This document shows positions 43,952 through 54,548 of a stretch of DNA of 64,000 nucleotides, piece after piece. The number at the start of each line of letters is the position of its first letter. Position 1 is the first letter of the stretch. Under the pieces are notes generated by a model that worked only from the letters and a program-made list of their open reading frames with translations, searched no databases and was not told the origin of the DNA. The DNA comes from Favolaschia claudopus (lineage: Eukaryota > Basidiomycota > Agaricomycetes > Agaricales > Mycenaceae). The translations under genes were made by a program, and so were the position numbers. Where the stretch lies: assembly GCA_037176885.1 (NCBI GenBank), contig JAWWNJ010000105.1, forward strand, positions 1 through 64,000. The letters are read 5' to 3'.

Positions 43952-44187
43952 TCAACTGGAGGGACCGTGTCGAATCCTGAGCTCAAAACCGTGCTCAAGA
44001 AATCGTTGTATATGGGGGCGAACATCATCGGGAGGAGGAGGTGCTTCAATCTCAATGTAGAATTGAGATAACTGTGTTTCGTATGGAATGTACTTATTCA
44101 AGAAGTCCAACCAAATGCAGTCCAATCCCGCAGAACATTTGAAATGAAAGTGTTTTGTAGAGTTAGATAACAATTTGTCTGGAAGAA
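43952..44187 (-). pseudogene. Duplicated C-terminal fragment of an F-box protein
   Basis: The minus strand reads WLDFLNKYIPYETQLSQFYIEIEAPPPPDDVRPHIQRF, closely paralleling the end of the neighbouring F-box protein (WVEFLEKNLEYGTALRRFGLRVEAPATRAIDRDIERF). It begins directly after that gene's stop codon and ends at 43952. It looks like the remainder of a tandem copy of which only the last 80 or so codons survive. Confidence 0.65.
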
Positions 44188-45783
44188 TTACATGGAGTGA
44201 ACCCACGGGAGAGCCGGTACAGCGTCCCAGGCCGTCGGAGCGTCACTCTCAACTACTACTGTCTGCCTGACGTATTCAATCTCTAAAGCGATCCCACTGT
44301 TGGAAAAACGCTCGATATCACGGTCAATAGCCCTGGTCGCTGGCGCCTCGACTCGAAGCCCAAAACGTCTCAACGCCGTACCATATTCCAGATTCTTCTC
44401 TAAGAACTCGACCCACGCCTGACACGCCTCAGTGACATTGAATCCACCAGGGCAGTCAAGCCGAAGCTCTTCTAACGGCGGCAGCGGTCGAGAATCCGCA
44501 CCAGGTGTGAGAATCAACAAGATCCGACCTCCGTTAACCGTCATCCCATTCTGAGTCAGCGTCAAACTCAATTTCTTGAGCCCCGGAAACAACTGTATCG
44601 TCTCCAATATAATCGCAGGCGTTTTCGTATGCGATACACCAATATTCAGGCTCGTCAACTGCGGGGAGGTGACGGCGGTATGTTCGAGGTAATCTGCATA
44701 TACTCCGATTTGGCTGTCGGGAACTGACAGTACCCGCAGCGCAGGCATGGTGAGTTTGCCGAGGAGAGCGGAGATGGGTATCCAAGAGAGCGGACTTTCT
44801 CGTTGGATCCGAAGGCATAGGAGGGATGGGAGTATAAGAGGTTCGTCGGGTATGGGTGATTGTGTAGCCGCCCGCCATATCAAGCGACAGGATAGGACGC
44901 GTAGATTTTTACAGCCTTGTAATAGCCGGTATGCGAGACCCGGTGTTATATCCACCCCTGCTCCCCCGGATTGCATCAGGGCGAGAGATGTAATGTGGTT
45001 CCAAGTGAACGGGGTTGTGGGTATTAGGCGAGCTACAAGGGAAGCTGAAAAATGGATATTTCCGTTTTTCATCGTTTGGAAGATGTTTGACGAGAGAAAT
45101 GTGGGCGCGTGGGTTGCATCCAGCGGTTCTGCGATGCTGATACGTAGCTGCTCCAAGAGGGGAGCATGCACGTCTGACAGAAGCAAACAATGCTGGGGCA
45201 TCAGGTTGGAGGCATAGAAAGCGCGCCAACGGTAGGACAGTGGCAACAGTGAGGTGACAAGGCCGGTATTATAGGCTGAATTTGAAGACTGCATTACCAG
45301 TGAGACTGTGAGCGGCAGTTCCGCCGAACGACCCAGCCATTCCATCACCGCGGCCCTTCTCGTTATACTGGCACACACAAACGATACCGGGAGGTGCAGC
45401 GACGTCCAAAGTCGTGGCATTTTAAATGCGAAAGACCGCCACGCACTGCATATGCGTCCTAGAAGGAGTGGCGCTTCTTTGGCGCTCATAACGGCACATC
45501 GATCTGTGGGCAAGCTGCACGAGAAAATTTCTTCCAGGATATCCTGTGGGAGTCGACGAGGATAGGATACGAGCGCCCTGTGCGGCTCAACATATTTCTG
45601 AAGTCGCTCTCGCTGAGCAGAGAGCTTTTGAATCACAAAGTCGAGACGGCCGAGCTCTGAATCGTAGGGCGAGATGTGGGTGCGGATGTCATCAATTTCG
45701 GCGTCCGTAGGAACGTAGTTTGTGTTGAAGTGTTGAAAGAATGGCGATTGCTCGGGATCAGGCGCAATGGTTTGCTGCGACAT
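44188..45783 (-). CDS. F-box protein with leucine-rich C-terminal part, 531 aa
   Basis: Single exon on the minus strand. The chosen start is ATG at 45783 (MSQQTIAPDPEQ), because the open frame further upstream to 45909 enters the promoter foldback. Residues about 35-60 form a coiled coil (LDFVIQKLSAQRERL) and an F-box-like segment follows (YPRRLPQDILEEIFSCSLP, APLLLGRICSAWRSFAF), standard for the large mushroom F-box family. The C-terminal 400 residues have irregular leucine-rich repeats (LTSLNIGVS, LKKLSLTLTQ, LEELRLDCPGG). Such proteins bring substrates to SCF ubiquitin ligases through Skp1; the target is unknown. Confidence 0.85.
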   Translation of the reverse strand: MSQQTIAPDPEQSPFFQHFNTNYVPTDAEIDDIRTHISPYDSELGRLDFVIQKLSAQRERLQKYVEPHRALVSYPRRLPQDILEEIFSCSLPTDRCAVMSAKEAPLLLGRICSAWRSFAFKMPRLWTSLHLPVSFVCASITRRAAVMEWLGRSAELPLTVSLVMQSSNSAYNTGLVTSLLPLSYRWRAFYASNLMPQHCLLLSDVHAPLLEQLRISIAEPLDATHAPTFLSSNIFQTMKNGNIHFSASLVARLIPTTPFTWNHITSLALMQSGGAGVDITPGLAYRLLQGCKNLRVLSCRLIWRAATQSPIPDEPLILPSLLCLRIQRESPLSWIPISALLGKLTMPALRVLSVPDSQIGVYADYLEHTAVTSPQLTSLNIGVSHTKTPAIILETIQLFPGLKKLSLTLTQNGMTVNGGRILLILTPGADSRPLPPLEELRLDCPGGFNVTEACQAWVEFLEKNLEYGTALRRFGLRVEAPATRAIDRDIERFSNSGIALEIEYVRQTVVVESDAPTAWDAVPALPWVHSM

Positions 45784-45900
45784 GGTGGTAGGAGGCAAAG
45801 AGATTAGGAAAGTGCCGAGATCAACGCTTGATAAAGATGGCGTCATGGACACGGGTAGTACCGGGTATAGTACCCGCGGTATCGGACCTGGGGCAGGCCC

Positions 45901-46158
45901 ACTCCACAAAATCCGTAGTTTAGGATCGTTCTAAACCCAACGAAAAACTTTTATGTTTTACCCAGAACTTGATGTTCTTAACGGTTTTTGGTTACCCGAA
46001 ACAAAAAGATTTTCGGCAACAGTTTTGCCGAAATTGATCGGGGAGAGCCGGGACGCTTCGGCCCGATTGATTTGGCTGTACCTATTGTTGCCAAAAATCT
46101 TTTTGTTTCGGCTGACATATTGAGTTTAGGTGATCCTAAACTACGGATTTTGCGGAGT
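45901..46158. repeat. 258-bp foldback (MITE-like) in the F-box promoter
   Basis: The outer arms ACTCCACAAAATCCGTAGTT...GGATC (45901-45927) and 46132-46158 are inverted copies with one mismatch. The inner arms CCGAAACAAAAAGATTTTCGG...(45996-46020) and 46087-46112 are also inverted copies with one or two mismatches. The whole could fold into one long hairpin. No clear target duplication was found, and the outer arm begins just upstream of the F-box open frame. Confidence 0.8.
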
Positions 46159-47039
46159 GAGTAGTAGGATACGGATCGACATTTCGCTGACCCGCCGCGA
46201 ATCGCGATACCCCGGACCCCCGGCGCGGTACGACTGTCGGGTTGGATCAAGCAATCAAACACATTCCGCATTCTTCGACGTTCCCGGCTTACCTTTTCTT
46301 TTATTTGACACTAGTATCTTATAAACAGACATTAAAATACAAAACTCCTCGTACCTGCGGTGTATTACTTATAATAGTTTGACACTCAACATTGCCTGCC
46401 TCAATCTCGGCAGTCTTGCTCTCCTCAGTTCGGAATCCAGGGGGTATATAGAGCTCAAAAAGCACCTCAATCTGCTACAAACCCTGGCTACTAGGCGATG
46501 AATTTTATGGATCGTCAAATTGTTGCTCAATCTCGACACTCCACGGCAACAGCCGCGATCAACTCAGTGGACCGCATCAACCAAACATCGGCAAGATCCG
46601 AGCTCCCCTTGTCGTCCTCCCTCATGCCCAATCCCGACTCTTGGCCAGCCAGCTTACTGCATATCATATCTGTAGAGCTCTGGAGTTAACTCGGCTCGGG
46701 TTGCTGCTCTGAGTCGGCTAATCTGGAAATATTCCACGTAACACCTACGAGCATTCGAAATTTCGACGACGAGAAGATTCATCAATCATTTACTTAATGG
46801 GCAAGCGGTGCGCCTCACCAGAAATTTCCAATCCACGCAAATCAAGAGAACTGGGCTCAAATCAGGATGGCATTTCCACGCACTCACACACCAATCGTTC
46901 GTTTGGTGCTTCTGGGGTATTTTTAAATCTCTGCTTTTCTTTCACCCAGTCGGCCCGAAATGTTCCCAAGAGCGACCACTCTTTCTCATACTCCAGAACT
47001 CTCCAAGGAACTCTCACTCTCTCACTAAGGCTGCCTACC
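46159..47039. other. Intergenic, promoter side of the oxygenase gene
   Basis: No supported gene; a 63-codon frame at 46498-46689 has no recognisable features. The last 150 bases, CT-rich, are the likely oxygenase promoter. Confidence 0.5.
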
Positions 47040-48559
47040 ATGCGCTCAGACCCTCCATTTCCCAACGACATCCCCACACATCCTTTGCTAGTGATCGACT
47101 ACGAGCTGGTCAAAAACGGCGACAAGACCGAACTTGAGCGATTATGGACGGCTGGGACGACGCTTGGATTTTGGTAGTAAGCTCCCCCTCCCATTGATAT
47201 CTATACGCACTACTCCTCAATCTGACACGTTTATCCAGCCTCAAAAATCACGGCGTAAACGAGGAAGAGGTCGACGGAATGTTCGATGTTGGTGCTGAAA
47301 CAGTTGCGCTGCCGTTAGAAGAAAAGATGAAATATGAGCAAGGCGACGATGGATTGTCCTTCGGGTGCGCTTTGCAACTGACCTCAACTCTTTCTTGCAA
47401 TTTATTCCTGTTTTCAGGTACAAAGCTGCTGGAGCCAACGTAGTCGACGCCGCGGGCACCAAAGACAATACTCAATTCATCAACATCGCAACGGACGACG
47501 CTCTCGCCTGGCCAGACACAGCACGACGCACCTACCCCTCTTCCGTTAACGCCCGTATGGCTTCCACCATCGCGCCTTTCGTGGAGAAATCCCTTGCTGT
47601 GAATGATACGCTGATCGACGCTTTCAACGAAAAGTTGGGGCTTCCGAGGGGAGCACTTTTGAATCTCCATCCGAGACATGAATTTAGCGGGAGTGCGACG
47701 AGGATCACATATAGCCCTCCGAGACTCGATCATGATGTGAGAACGGCGATTAGTGCGCATACTGGTGTGTGTAGCGATGAATTTACTTCAATGATTATTT
47801 ACGGGAGATTTAGACTTTGGATCCATGGTTAGTATCTTTCATTCAGCCTTGCTTCTTGTTTGATTCTTCACAGACCTTCCTCCATAATCGGCTGGGTGGC
47901 CTACAAGTGTTGGTACCCGGCGCGGAGGAATGGCAATATGTCAAAGTCCGTGTTTTGCTTGCAGCGATTTAAGTCGTTTACCGAAATTCAAACAGCCGAT
48001 TCCCGGCCACGCAATATGCAACATAGGCGACGCCATGGTCATATTTAGTGGCGGAATCTTGAGATCCAACATCCACCGCGTCGTGTAAGCACCCTCATTC
48101 TCCTTCTATTCAACCGATTCAATCAATCAATCTTTCATATCCATCCCCTTTACAATTCAATTTAGCAACCCACCCGGCGCACAAGGCTCTTTCGACAGAT
48201 ATTCCCTCGTCTATTTCACGCGTCCAGCCGATACAGTCATCCTCCGCGCGCTCAGGGACGACAGTGACTTGATCGCGGAGGCTGTAGCTCAATCATCTGA
48301 ATCGCAGAAGTTTGACACGGGCGTGACTGCTCTGGAGTGGCTTACCCGCCGCGTGAAAAATCGGCGAGCTGCAAATCAGAAGGCGAGAGTCATTCCGACT
48401 CAGAAGGCGAGAGTCATTCCGACTCACACTCATAGCGAATTAACGCATATGTTGATAGGGAGAGGGAGAAGCGTGGTTGAAAAGCGGCGGTACCGAGCAC
48501 ACGACTCGTGCTTTGTAGGAGAAAAAACAATCGACGATCGTCGAGACCGAGTTATGTAA
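47040..48559 (+). CDS. 2-oxoglutarate/Fe(II)-dependent oxygenase (isopenicillin N synthase-like), 392 aa
   Basis: Exons 47040-47176, 47239-47364, 47418-47764, 47814-47827, 47874-47945, 47996-48084, 48166-48559; total 1179 nt, phases consistent. The N-terminal DIOX_N part has LLVIDYELVKNGDKTELER and YLKNHGVNEEEV. Iron ligands are H202 and D204 (AHTDFGSMTFLHNRLGGLQV) and H259 (SNIHRVV); 2-oxoglutarate is held by R273 and S275 (RYSLVYFTRP). The 14-nt exon 4 encodes the end of the HxD motif. Family members oxidise small molecules, often in secondary metabolism. The C-terminus holds a 24-bp tandem duplication (QKARVIPT twice, about 48378-48425) and an unusual basic tail. Confidence 0.88.
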
Positions 48560-48594
48560 CGCTGAATCAACAATACAAATCCCTAGCTAGGATA

Positions 48595-49104
48595 CTACTT
48601 CTGCGAAGCACAAGCTGCCTTTAGCTCTGTTCGAATGAATAAGCCACTGCGTAGCAGAATAACATTGTTACAAATCAACGTACTGCTCACGCTCGAATTG
48701 ATTGCGGTCCGGTCGAAGCCCAGTATCCCAAGTTCGCAGGATATGCAGGCGTTGAATGCATCTGCGACATCTGAGCGACAGGTCACAGTGAGATCCAGCG
48801 CGGATGCGTTCTACATTGCTGAGGTTAGATTCTACGATTCACACATATATTGAGTTCGTAGAGACGCACAGCGAAAACGGGTGTCAATGGAGTGCATTGG
48901 GATTTGCAGGCCGGTGCGATGGGACCGATTCCATTGGGGCCGAGGTTGGTGGTGGCACGCAAGTTGAGCGATTCGGTCGTCGGAGCCGCCGATACTGGTG
49001 GCGCATAAATAAATACGTGGAAAAGAAAAAGGGGGGAGGGAGCGAGACTCACCCATAGTCAAAGAGAAGAGCAGGGAAGTAAGGACTGTGGTGATTCCGA
49101 ACAT
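48595..49104 (-). CDS. Small secreted Cys-rich protein, copy 1
   Basis: Exons (minus) 49104-49053, 48994-48870, 48810 to about 48690 and a short last exon to TAG at 48595. The start MFGITTVLTSLLFSLTMVSAA is a signal peptide. The mature part has ACKSQC, then NASALDLTVTCRSDVADAFNAC, ISCELGILGF, and a final Cys (KAACASQK). It is clearly paralogous to the gene at 49913-50562 (NASSQDMSVVCRANVVDQVNSC, GDCGLQVLGF). Unlike that copy it ends without a hydrophobic tail. Transcribed away from its paralogue, with about 800 bases between the start codons. The last splice site is tentative. Such proteins are typical small secreted proteins of fungi; role unknown. Confidence 0.7.
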
Positions 49105-49912
49105 TGTAGAATGAAGAACGGCGATTTAGGCACTGCCTGGAAGAGAAGGAAAAACTGGGGAGTGTGAGGCGAAGGCGAAGTGGGGGAGTCTCGGAGTCTT
49201 CAGACCGCTATAAGTAATCCGCCAGTTCAGAATTAATTCAGTGCTTCTCATTGATCAAATCATCCACCGCCCTGCGTAAATTCTCCGCAGATCCTGAACT
49301 TGTGAGAGCGATCTTGACTTATGTTGATCGGGTGCCGGCAATGGACATGCCTACAGGCAAGCTTCAATGTGATGATGAAGACGGTATGAGTCTGGGTGAG
49401 TCAGAATTGCTCTATGATGAGCGCCCACAGTCAACAGATACTGAATTGACTATGAAATGATAACGCTAACGGCCCGCTGCCGAATTCAAATACGACTGCC
49501 ACGGCCGTCTTACCATGTATCTGCGAACAGTCGGCAATCGAATGGCTGGTATGCCGCCGCGGCAGTTTCGTGAGATTTGGCAGAGCGATCATCGTTTGCC
49601 GGAAGTTTGCCGAACCTCTGATTTACTGTAGAGGCGAAATACCTACCTCGCTGGAATATTCAGTCGGCGCTTGGCGGGCGCTGTTCCCAACTCGCTTCGC
49701 CAACACATGGCAAATGCCAAGCTGGATGCGCGAAGATCATCAACAATGAATGACTACTACTCACGCTGAGATCTAAATCTGACGTTAGTTATACCGTATT
49801 AAATGAGACGACGAGCTTACTATCCGCCTCATTCCACTTTCTTTCGCCCACTTTTTCCACCGCTTCTTCAATCCTCTTTGCAGGCAGCGCCTTATATCAT
49901 TCCTCTTCAACG
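49105..49912. other. Shared promoter region of the two divergent secreted-protein genes
   Basis: About 800 bases between the two ATGs. Frames inside (for example 49251-49460) have no domain. Confidence 0.5.
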
Positions 49913-50562
49913 ATGCTTGCATTCACCACCCTCGTTACTCCGATATTCTGGCTCCTGGCCTCTTCGTCCCTAGGTGGGCTTCCTCCCCTTGCGATCTCGG
50001 GTTAAATTCAATCGGTCCTGACACCACTTCTAGTCACCGCGGTCTCAGGCCCCATATCGCCTTCAGCAGACTATTTTGGCGTAAGCCTTGTAGTGCTGAA
50101 CTTCGTCTCAGACCTCGTCGGTCCTGTGGGAATCGGCCCAATTCCCAAAGGCTGCGAAACACAATGCTCGTCACTGGTCCCTATCTTCGCGGTAAGCAGA
50201 ATATATATTTCGATCATCGCCACACTCACTCAACACTCACCATGAAACTATAGAACGCGTCCTCGCAAGACATGAGCGTAGTTTGTCGCGCAAACGTTGT
50301 CGACCAAGTCAATAGCTGTGGGGATTGCGGCCTGCAAGTCTTGGGTTTCAATCAATCTGTTATGGACAGAAGCGACCTCGGTAAGCCGTACACTCGACTG
50401 GAGAGATAGATGCATGCTAATCGGTGTAAATTAGTGTTGAAATCAGATTGCGCGACCTTCACAGCCCAGCAGAACAGCAAGAAGAATGGCGCGGCGCAGA
50501 TAAGTATTCGGGCCGGAACTTTCTCGCTGGTTGCTGGAGTTGTGTTGAGTGTACTACTGTAG
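49913..50562 (+). CDS. Small secreted Cys-rich protein, copy 2, probably GPI-anchored, 157 aa
   Basis: Exons 49913-49973, 50034-50191, 50254-50380, 50435-50562; phases agree. Residues 1-25 or so are a signal peptide (MLAFTTLVTPIFWLLASSS). Cysteines follow as CETQC, VVC, NSCGDC and SDC. The C-terminus AGTFSLVAGVVLSVLL is hydrophobic and ends the protein, as in GPI-anchor signals. The exon structure and motifs match the divergent neighbour, indicating a tandem inverted duplication. Confidence 0.8.
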
Positions 50563-50873
50563 ACGAACGCCGGGGCCGGAATCGGGAACGTTGAATATAT
50601 TTCATTTGCTTGGAAATTTGTCCCAGCACTTCAGTCTCGATATTTGTGAAGCGGCTGGAGGTGAACTAGCAGGGCATTGCTTGAGTTGTTGATTGCTGAC
50701 CGATGGTGCACCCCTCTTGGATTGTTGTTGTCACCGCTTTTCATCGAATCAAGCACAAGATCAAATTTTGTCGGTACATTGTAACAGATTCTTGAAAATG
50801 TAGCTCAGTCTCTGAATTTCCTATGATTGGTTCAACGACTTACTTGCAATACATACTTCGTTCGAGGAGGTCG
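50563..50873. other. Convergent intergenic region
   Basis: No gene; lies between the stop codons of the secreted protein and the DUF4419 gene. Confidence 0.5.
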
Positions 50874-52279
50874 TTAGTAACGATAACGCAGGCTTTGCAA
50901 CCTTTTCTCGATCTTGTCTTGGTCTTTTATATCGATGAACATCCACCACCCCAGGCTCAGCAGCGTACTCATGGTGTCGTTTGTACCGCTCGAAGAAGGA
51001 TTCTTGTCGCCGCTAGAAGACACTTGCATGCCCACACTCCCCGCCACCATCGTGCAGTCATATGTCTTCCCAACATCGCCGTCTTGGAGCTTAACAGGAA
51101 CCTCCGCAAACCCTGGCGGCACATCGTGTGCGGAAAGACGATGATAAGGTGTTCCGTCCATGACGAGATCGTATCTCATGTCTGGACCGCCGTAGGTATC
51201 CCAGAATTGTATGGGGGTCAGGGTCTCGCAAGGTACCGATGATTTGGCTGCCTTGGAATTGATGGGAAATATCTCAACCGAATGTTAACGATTAGAGAGT
51301 GCTCACCTTGCTAAGGCGATGCCCGATCCATCGCCCCTCTTTATCGAATACAGTGAACGCGGTCATCCATCCGGTATACCAATCTCCCTTCCCACTCCCG
51401 CCTGCATCGTAATGGGCGATTCGTTGCCAGAAGTCGACATTGTACGGGCTGGTCGGATTGTCGAATGCGAAGATAAAGCGGCTGATGATGGGCCGCAGCA
51501 AATGATACCAAGCGGTCGTCTCGAGCCCGTATTCTTTGAGTTTTTCGATTCGTCCGAGAATATTGATCCAATCGGATTTCTCGCCCTCGATGGTAACGCG
51601 CGGAATACCACAGCCCCCGGCTTGAATTACGTACTCGAAATATTGCTGAAGCGTGGCCATTAGGAGGATGGCGCCAACAGTAGCGTCATTTTCGGTCGTG
51701 GTGGTGAACTGGGGAGTGGCCCACGTTCTGAGAGTGGGATCTACGACATTCTTCTCGACAAGTTCGGTCATCTGTCGAGCGATATGGCCGTAATCCAAAG
51801 TGTGTCGTGATTGCGGCCGCGCATCGATGACCAACTCCTTCTTGCCCTTGTGGGAAACAAAGTTCGTCCGAAGGATTTCAGCACGGGCGTTTACGAAGAA
51901 GTTGAATTGACAGAGGATGGCCAGCCATACGTCGTCTGGGCGAATGACGAGGGCGCGGTCCTGAGTATATGCGTCCAGGATGGTGGCGACAAATCCATTG
52001 GAATTCGGGACAATCTGGTCGATTTGGCGGGTGAAATCACGTCCACTGGCCAGTTAAGAGACAAATGAACAAATGTTTTTGCATGCAAAACTGTTATACG
52101 CACGACCCAGTGTTTTTTTCACCCTGCTTTGGCAGCGAAAACTGTATCATTTCACCCGCCTTTGCGTACTGATTCTTGCAAGCCTTGGCAAGAACATCAA
52201 GCGGGGTGAACGACGAGTAGTTATTTTCGAACGAGTAGGACTTTGCAGCATGATCTGCGACAGAAAATGAGACGGGCAT
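50874..52279 (-). CDS. DUF4419 domain protein
   Basis: Minus strand, several exons. Start MPVSFSVADHAAKSYSF at 52279. After an intron the conserved core reads NGFVATILDAYTQDRALVIRPDDVWLAIL, QFNFFVNARAEILRTNFVSH, then KELVIDARPQSRHTLDYG (51834 leftward), CGIPRVTIEGEKSDW, LETTAWYHLLRPIISRF, NVDFWQRIAHYDAGGSG and, in the last exon, VPPGFAEVPVKLQD and TMVAGSVGMQV, ending at TAG 50874. This order is diagnostic of DUF4419, a family common in mushrooms and of unknown biochemical role. Introns lie near 51180-51300 and 52060-52100. Confidence 0.85.
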
Positions 52280-52602
52280 GATGAGGGGAGGAGGAAAGGG
52301 GCAGCCGGAATCTACCGAATAGCGTGACAGGCGTGACAATGTCGTCACCTTAAGTATTTTTCAAACAATCGAAAGAAGATAAAGCAGAAGAATACTTTGA
52401 TATATTGTAGATGCAGTTTAGTTCCGCGATATGCAAGGTTAAAAGATTTTCCGTTGCAGTCCAATGGTGAGAAAAGTACTGAAAAAAAAGAATATTACAA
52501 GAGAAGACTCGGAGCAGCTGCAGGTCTGTGCCGCGAACTTCAGCTCAGATATCGAGGCAATGAATGGGGAAGAAGCCCACCCATCGTGATTCACCTAGCG
52601 TC

Positions 52603-54548
52603 TCAAACCACACCCTCCGCCCCCCTTTGCTTGTTCAGATCCACAACAGACCGCGCAGAAGCGTCCTCCCTCCTCGACTCCGCTTCCCCATCATCCTCAT
52701 CTAAAGTCAACTGAATCTCCGTCCGCGCTATGGAGTGCGTTCGTCGGCTAGCCATACTGCCCAATTCATAACTCCTTCCGTAGCCCTGGTTGTTATCATT
52801 GTTGCTAGGCACTGATATCGGCGGTTGCGTGGTGAATTGCATGGAAGCGGAGGTTGATTCGGTTCGATCGGTTTGTTCACCGCCGTAGGACGTGCCTTTG
52901 CCGACGCGGACGATGATGTGTGAGAACTGTGTGGATGTGAGACGGAGTGCGCTATCAGAGAAAGTGGCGCACCACGAGTCCCTGTAGGGCAGTTGAGGTA
53001 CATTCTAATCAGGAATTTGGATAAACTAAAAGAGGAAATTGTACATACGATCATTGGGGACGACTTAAAAAAGCAAAATCAACTGATAGAGTTGAAGAAG
53101 AATTGGGAGAACGCACTATCGAGCTGATAACAAAACTTGCAAAACTGTTCATTCGCGTGCTAATCAGCAATGCCACTGAAAGCAAAGTATAGATTGCCGC
53201 TATAGCAACATACGTCTCATCAGCATTCAAGTTACAAAGTCAGGACCATAGTAGACGAACCAGATTCAACGAGCACAGAGACAACGAGCATGCTCTCAGA
53301 CCGCCGCGAAGGAACACCGGAAGCAAGTTTCCGATAAGAATGCACGATGCGGAATGCGATCAATCCTGGATGCTCAGGTTGAATGAATGGAATAGCATAC
53401 AACGACTCAGAGAACTTCACACTCACCGGTACAGACAATATTAGTACAAACCGTCAAGATAAGGAATATATCCCCAGGGTTGACGACTTGCTTAACGATA
53501 TCTACCAACGGGCCAAGGTTGTGAAGTAGAATGAGGGACCAGATACTCGCCCCTGGCGTCACGATCAGCGTTTGATCCTGGTGGACTGAATACAGCCTCA
53601 CCGCAGGCGGCTAGATATAATAGAAAAGGTAGTAAGGCGACAAACCACTGTCTATTCCATACAACCCAAGTCCGGAATACCTGTGAAAGACAGCGATAAG
53701 AAGGGGAGAAACTGAGTAGGAGGCACGAGCGCACGATGAAAGCATCTGCAACAGCCACTAACAAAGCGTAGTAGAGCTCGACTTTGAATGCAGCTGCCTG
53801 AGCGAGAATCTGGAGTGGATTGTCTGTGCGGCTGTTAGCGCTATATTTCTGATACATGAGAATGGCTTTCGAACCAAAGTTATCCGTTGACCCCACAATG
53901 TCGCCGATCGCACGCTAAGTTGCAAACGTTGAGCGTGGTCGAAATAGCAATCCAGCGCAGGAGTACGCACCGCGCTGATGAGAGCGAACATCGCGATAGT
54001 AGTCGCGACCAGATAAGCATGGTTAGCGTTTGCAAGTTTCCGTCTCCGCAAAACTTTCAGAGACTCGATGAAGACAGGGATATAAGCGCCTGATCAATAA
54101 AACAAACAGCAAATATGAATTAGCTCATGCTGGAGCATATGTGTCGAGTTCCCAGACGTACCGTAGACGACACATTCGAGGAACACACTGTCAAATAAGC
54201 TCTTAATGAGGCACGTTCCAAACAAAGAGAAGATGACGAATAACACACTCACGCGAGATATGACTCCTTCGTCCCTTCCGGAAACGTGAATCCTTGTCCC
54301 AAACTCGGAATCTGGCCGTCAGGGAATTGGTCCATACTTAATGTGGTGCAGGCAGCTAGCAGCGGGGCAAAGACGCAGGCAACGGTAGTTCGGGAGTGAA
54401 TGTCACGATGGCTTTTATATCTTCTGTCGATCTGCCCAACTGCTGTCATGTCATAATTGTTCGAATGATTTCCTTCGTTCCCGCTTAATTGACTAGAGAC
54501 GGTGGCGTTTGTCGTGTTGATTGTGTTATGTATTTCGTATGGCGACAT
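52603..54548 (-). CDS. Seven-helix membrane protein of a basidiomycete-specific type
   Basis: Minus strand, multi-exon. The start MSPYEIHNTIN at 54548 is followed by an exon ending in GTKESYLA. Further exons give VYGAYIPVFIESLKVL, HAYLVATTIAMFALISAV, ALLVAVADAFIV, FRTWVVWNRQWFVALLPFLLYLAACG, LIAFRIVHSY and MLVVSVLVESG, and the cytoplasmic tail IIVRVGKGTSYGG to a Ser/Asp-rich end at 52603. The WVVWNR motif between helices and the VVESG helix near the end are usual in a large family of uncharacterised mushroom membrane proteins. Several exon borders are only approximate. Confidence 0.65.
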
